Assembly (NCBI GenBank): GCA_036847245.1 | Contig: DAIUAL010000145.1 | Coordinates: 1 to 8,549 of the forward strand | Length of the DNA stretch: 8,549 bases | Source of the DNA: UBA4661 sp002405405 | GTDB taxonomy: Bacteria > Bacteroidota > Ignavibacteria > Kapaibacteriales > UBA4661 | Reading direction: 5' to 3' | Part shown: positions 5,849-8,549 of the stretch, one piece after another | How the letters are laid out: every line of letters starts with the position of its first letter | Position numbering within the stretch: the stretch's first letter is position 1 | The notes under the pieces: model-generated | The model's database searches: none | What the model was told of the DNA's origin: nothing | What the model saw: only the letters and a program-made list of their open reading frames with translations | Program-made: the position numbers and the translations under genes

Positions 5849-7120
5849 ATGTTTATTGATATAGCAAAAATTCATCTCAAGGCAGGTGATGGAGGAAATG
5901 GTCGCATAGGATTTCGGCGGGCAAAATATATTCCCAAGGGTGGTCCTGACGGTGGTGACGGTGGTAATGGGGGTAATATTATTGCTGTAGGGAATGGCAA
6001 TATGAGTACGCTCATGGATTTGAAATATAAACGCAGATTCAAAGCAGAACATGGCAAGCCCGGTGAGGGTAATCGTTGTACGGGTCGCAGTGGTAGGCAT
6101 CGATATATTGATGTTCCGGTGGGTACGGTTATTCGTCATAGTGAGACAGGAGAAGTATTAGCAGATATACAAACGCATGGTCAAGAAGTGATTATCGCAC
6201 ATGGTGGGAAAGGTGGTTTGGGGAATATTAATTTTGCAACCTCCGTCAATCAAGCACCGCGCTATGCTACACCCGGAAAGCCGGGCGAAGAGCTTGAAGC
6301 AGAACTCGAATTAAAACTTCTTGCAGATGCCGGTTTGGTAGGTTTTCCAAATGCAGGAAAATCAACATTGATTGCAGCACTTTCGTCTGCACGCCCTAAA
6401 ATTGCTGATTATCCATTTACTACATTGATACCTAATTTGGGAATTGTGTATGCCGATAAGTATCGTTCGTTCTGCTTGGCGGATATTCCGGGTTTGATCG
6501 AAGGTGCCGCTGATGGTCGTGGTTTGGGTGCACAGTTCCTGCGCCATGTCGAGCGATGCAAGGTGCATGTATATTTGCTGGATGGATTAGATGATATGGA
6601 TGTTGAAGAACAGTATGCAACACTTCGCCAAGAAGTCCTGAAATTCAACACAACATTGCAAGAAGTTCCTCGCATTATTTGTATCAACAAAGCAGATGGT
6701 TTTATTGACGAAATGCGCGATGATTATTTAGCAAGACGCTTCGATGGTCAACAAGCAATGATTATCTCAGCAGTGAGTGGTGAGGGACTAGACGAGCTCA
6801 AGCAAATCATGTTTGATCTTATACAAAACACGAAAGAAACATTTGTTGTTCTAACACGACATGTGCCGCCTGCTGTGCGTGAGCGCAAGCGTGGAGAACA
6901 TATCGATGCTCTCACTGAAGAGTACGGCGACGATGACGATTTCTTCGGTGAAGATGAGGGTGAAGATTTTAATGCCGGTTTTGATGCGGGAGATGACGAT
7001 GAACTCTTCGATGATGAATTCATTGAGGAATATGCTGAAGAAGACGAAACGGAAGCTGATAAAACCGAAGACAATACTGCGCATGACGATGACGGCGATC
7101 ACTCTGAAAGCAAACGCTGA
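5849..7120 (+). CDS. obg: GTPase Obg (CgtA), 50S ribosome assembly
   Basis: The protein has 423 residues from ATG 5849 (425 from the in-frame ATG 5843). Residues 1-156 are the glycine-rich Obg fold, with the typical AKIHLKAGDGGNG start and GGPDGGDGGNGG stretch. The G domain follows with all five motifs: G1 GFPNAGKST (165-173), G2 DYPFTT (187-192), G3 DIPGLIEGA (212-220), G4 NKAD (280-283) and G5 SAVSGEGL (307-314). There is no C-terminal OCT domain of the Bacillus type; instead the last 68 residues contain 34 Asp or Glu, a highly acidic tail as seen in many Gram-negative Obg proteins. Obg binds GTP/GDP (and ppGpp), docks on the 50S subunit late in assembly and links growth to stress; it is usually essential. 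The start at 5849 is supported by GAGG six bases upstream and by the conserved MFID beginning. The gene ends 22 bp inside bshA on the other strand. Confidence 0.97.
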   Translation: MFIDIAKIHLKAGDGGNGRIGFRRAKYIPKGGPDGGDGGNGGNIIAVGNGNMSTLMDLKYKRRFKAEHGKPGEGNRCTGRSGRHRYIDVPVGTVIRHSETGEVLADIQTHGQEVIIAHGGKGGLGNINFATSVNQAPRYATPGKPGEELEAELELKLLADAGLVGFPNAGKSTLIAALSSARPKIADYPFTTLIPNLGIVYADKYRSFCLADIPGLIEGAADGRGLGAQFLRHVERCKVHVYLLDGLDDMDVEEQYATLRQEVLKFNTTLQEVPRIICINKADGFIDEMRDDYLARRFDGQQAMIISAVSGEGLDELKQIMFDLIQNTKETFVVLTRHVPPAVRERKRGEHIDALTEEYGDDDDFFGEDEGEDFNAGFDAGDDDELFDDEFIEEYAEEDETEADKTEDNTAHDDDGDHSESKR

Positions 7121-8232
7121 TAGAGTGCTTCGTATTGGGGAACGATCATTTCAGTTTTGAAATGTTCTTCAGCATGACGACGTGCGTTATCTGCAAAGCG
7201 TTGATGTTTTTTGGGACTCGGCAGCAGGTCAACCACATATTTCCCCATGCTTTTTGTGTCTCCAATATCAGCAACATAGCCGTTCTCGCCATGCAAGACA
7301 ACTTCGGGAATGCCACCTGCACTTGTTGCAACAACGGGCACACTGCAGGACATGGCTTCAAGGGCGGCTAAGCCGAAACTTTCAGATTGGCTAGGCAATA
7401 AGAATACATCCGCAGCAGAAAGAATTTGAGTCAGTGCTGTTTGCTTACCAAGAAATTTTACATGTTCTCCAATGCCAAGTTCGCGGCTAAGTTTTTCGGT
7501 TTCACTGCGGTCGGGACCATCTCCAACTAATACGAGCTTTGCTTTGATACCTGCTTGTAAAACTTCATGAAGAATATGAACAGTATCGGCAACACGCTTG
7601 ACGGGTCGAAAGTTAGAAATATGAAGTAGTATTTTTTCATCCGGTGCAGCAAGATGGCGGCGTGAAGCACATGTTTCAACACGACTATATAAATCGGTAT
7701 CAATGAAATTGTAAATCACTTCAATTTCTTTGTTTTTGATGTTGAATTGTGAAAGTGTTTTTTCACGTAAAAACCGTGAAACCGATGTTACAGCGTCGGA
7801 TTGCTCAATAGAAAATTTTACTAGGGGCAAAAAACTTGGTTCTAAGCCAATAAGGGTAATATCGGTGCCATGAAGGGTTGTAACAAGTTTTACCGGTACC
7901 TCTTGTTGTACAATTTGTTTCGCCATATAGCCACTTACGGCATGGGGGATTGCATAGTGTACATGTAGGATGTCAAGATTTTCATAGCGAATAACATCGA
8001 CCATTTTACCGGCGAGAGCTAAAGAGTACAACTGGAACTCAAACAATGGATAGTTCGGCATTTCAACTTCATGGTAGTAAATGTTCTCTTGAAATACCGT
8101 ATCTAAACGCATAGGTACGGCATAGGAAATAAAATGAACTTGGAGACCCCGTTGTGCTAATGCTTTACCAAGCTCGGTAGCTACAACACCGCTGCCGCCA
8201 TATGTAGGATAACAAACAATACCGATTTTCAT
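7099..8232 (-). CDS. bshA: N-acetyl-alpha-D-glucosaminyl L-malate synthase BshA (bacillithiol synthesis)
   Basis: This is a 377-residue GT-B, family GT4 glycosyltransferase, the normal length for BshA. It matches BshA closely along its length: KIGIVCYPTYGGSGVVATELG at the start with the GGSG loop at 12-15, EVEMPNYPLF, LDILHVHYAIPHAVSGY, TTLHGTDIT with HGTD at 121-124, the YNFID element at 174-178, SNFRPVKRV (206-214), GDGP (237-240), and the nucleotide-sugar ExxxxxxxE pair E284/E292 in ESFGLAALE. BshA joins UDP-GlcNAc to L-malate, the first step of bacillithiol synthesis; BshB and BshC complete it and are not in this window. It is cytoplasmic. The ATG has AAGG nine bases upstream. The gene stands alone, converging on obg and diverging from the YigZ-family gene with a 72-bp gap. 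Other GT4 enzymes look similar, but the N-terminal motifs fit BshA specifically. Confidence 0.92.
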   Translation of the reverse strand: MKIGIVCYPTYGGSGVVATELGKALAQRGLQVHFISYAVPMRLDTVFQENIYYHEVEMPNYPLFEFQLYSLALAGKMVDVIRYENLDILHVHYAIPHAVSGYMAKQIVQQEVPVKLVTTLHGTDITLIGLEPSFLPLVKFSIEQSDAVTSVSRFLREKTLSQFNIKNKEIEVIYNFIDTDLYSRVETCASRRHLAAPDEKILLHISNFRPVKRVADTVHILHEVLQAGIKAKLVLVGDGPDRSETEKLSRELGIGEHVKFLGKQTALTQILSAADVFLLPSQSESFGLAALEAMSCSVPVVATSAGGIPEVVLHGENGYVADIGDTKSMGKYVVDLLPSPKKHQRFADNARRHAEEHFKTEMIVPQYEALYQRLLSE

Positions 8233-8263
8233 GGAAGAATGCCTTAAGTGAAGTTTAATGGTG

Positions 8264-8271
8264 TAAATTTG
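8264..8271 (+). promoter_or_regulatory. TAnnTTTG box upstream of the YigZ-family gene
   Basis: TAAATTTG matches the Bacteroidota -7 consensus exactly. It would start a transcript near 8277 and give a leader of about 28 bases before ATG 8305. No clear TTTG -33 element is present about 20 bp upstream. If used, it would exclude a start at GTG 8248. Confidence 0.3.
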
Positions 8272-8304
8272 CAGAGTTCAAACTACAAAGAAAACACGCG
8301 CAGT

Positions 8305-8496
8305 ATGAGTAATTCTCCTAAACGGTATTATACAATTGCAGGACGCGAGCGGGCAGAAATCAAAATCAAGGGGTCGAGATTTATTGCATCAGCGGCACCG
8401 ATTACTACTAGAGAACAGGAGTTAGTGATCGTTGATGATCTTCGTAAAGAGTTCTATGATGCTTCGCACAACTGTTTTGCATATCGTATTGGCTGA
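8305..8496 (+). CDS. IMPACT/YigZ family protein, N-terminal part, frame broken
   Basis: From ATG 8305 the frame encodes 63 residues: RYYTIAGRERAEIKIKGSRFIA, then a helix ending in EFYDASHNCFAYRIG. This is the N-terminal half of the UPF0029/IMPACT domain (E. coli YigZ, B. subtilis YvyE), which has the same KSRFI start and D-A-x-H-x-C centre. A full member is about 200 residues, so only a third is seen. The frame stops at TGA 8494, immediately followed by TAA 8497, in the middle of a conserved strand, and recognisable family sequence continues after it. The product as written would be a non-functional fragment, or the stop is an artefact near the window edge. The frame is open back to GTG 8248, but those 19 codons do not resemble the family. 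Family members are cytoplasmic and linked to translation; the bacterial role is unclear. Confidence 0.75.
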   Translation: MSNSPKRYYTIAGRERAEIKIKGSRFIASAAPITTREQELVIVDDLRKEFYDASHNCFAYRIG

Positions 8497-8549
8497 TAAG
8501 GATTGCAGTATCGTTTTGCTGGTGGCGGTGAGAGAGGTGGCAGTGCTGG
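8497..8549 (+). pseudogene. Continuation of the YigZ-family gene beyond the stop codons
   Basis: After TGA and TAA the same frame reads GLQYRFAGGGERGGSAG. This lines up with the family signature RxxDDGEPxGTAGxP, but with the two Asp and the Pro replaced. In the next frame GCT GAT AAG reads ADK, which would fit between YRIG and GLQYRF. Restoring a GC pair after 8493 and a G in the GG at 8499-8500 would give YRIG-ADKGLQYRF with no stop. The window ends inside the domain. Confidence 0.5.

Noticed and set aside
6748..7102. Overlapping Ser-rich and Ile/Val-rich frames opposite the obg tail
   Set aside because: They are reverse translations of the Asp/Glu codons of the acidic tail, a composition effect.
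8248..8304. GTG 8248 start for the YigZ-family gene
   Set aside because: The 19 added residues do not resemble the family, and a possible promoter box (8264-8271) lies inside them.
1..8549. tRNA, rRNA, CRISPR array, insertion sequence or defence genes
   Set aside because: No tRNA-like cloverleaf, repeat-spacer pattern, transposase motif or defence-type protein was seen on either strand by eye.

Overview
The window is a stretch of ordinary bacterial chromosome that is densely packed with genes. It carries eight protein-coding genes and no RNA gene, insertion sequence or CRISPR array that I can see. The DNA is moderately AT-rich and most genes lack a convincing Shine-Dalgarno sequence. The gene set includes a BshA-type bacillithiol glycosyltransferase, and two of the gaps contain TAnnTTTG boxes like the -7 element of Bacteroidota. 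Together these suggest the Bacteroidota/Chlorobiota side of the tree (for example Kapabacteria- or Ignavibacteria-like lineages). This placement is an inference; no rRNA is present to settle it.

Layout: (1) Positions 1-362 are the 3' end of a fumarylacetoacetate-hydrolase-family gene. (2) Its end abuts or overlaps a gene for a secreted protein of unknown role (about 418-1338). (3) radA, the RecA-like DNA-repair ATPase, follows at 1395-2792. (4) A 137-bp gap with two palindromes leads to an ATP-grasp ligase-like gene (2930-4141). (5) The next gap, 4142-4289, holds a good sigma70-type promoter and a textbook hairpin-plus-U-run terminator placed right next to each other. (6) A gene for an unrecognised 506-residue protein (4290-5810) lies 38 bp upstream of (7) obg/cgtA, the ribosome-assembly GTPase (5849-7120). 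(8) On the minus strand, bshA (7099-8232) converges on obg, and the two coding ends share 22 bp. (9) Divergent from bshA, an IMPACT/YigZ-family gene starts at 8305. Its frame is broken near 8494, where family homology continues past two stop codons to the end of the window.

The genes do not form one pathway. RadA (recombination intermediates), Obg (50S assembly and stress control), YigZ/IMPACT (translation-linked) and BshA (low-molecular-weight thiol synthesis) are separate housekeeping or stress functions. The likely transcription units are: FAH gene plus secreted gene, perhaps with radA and the ATP-grasp gene; unknown gene plus obg; bshA alone; and the YigZ gene alone. I found no defence, mobile or clearly new multi-gene system. 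The most useful leads are the unknown gene beside obg, the promoter/terminator pair at 4191-4268, the obg/bshA overlap and the broken YigZ frame.
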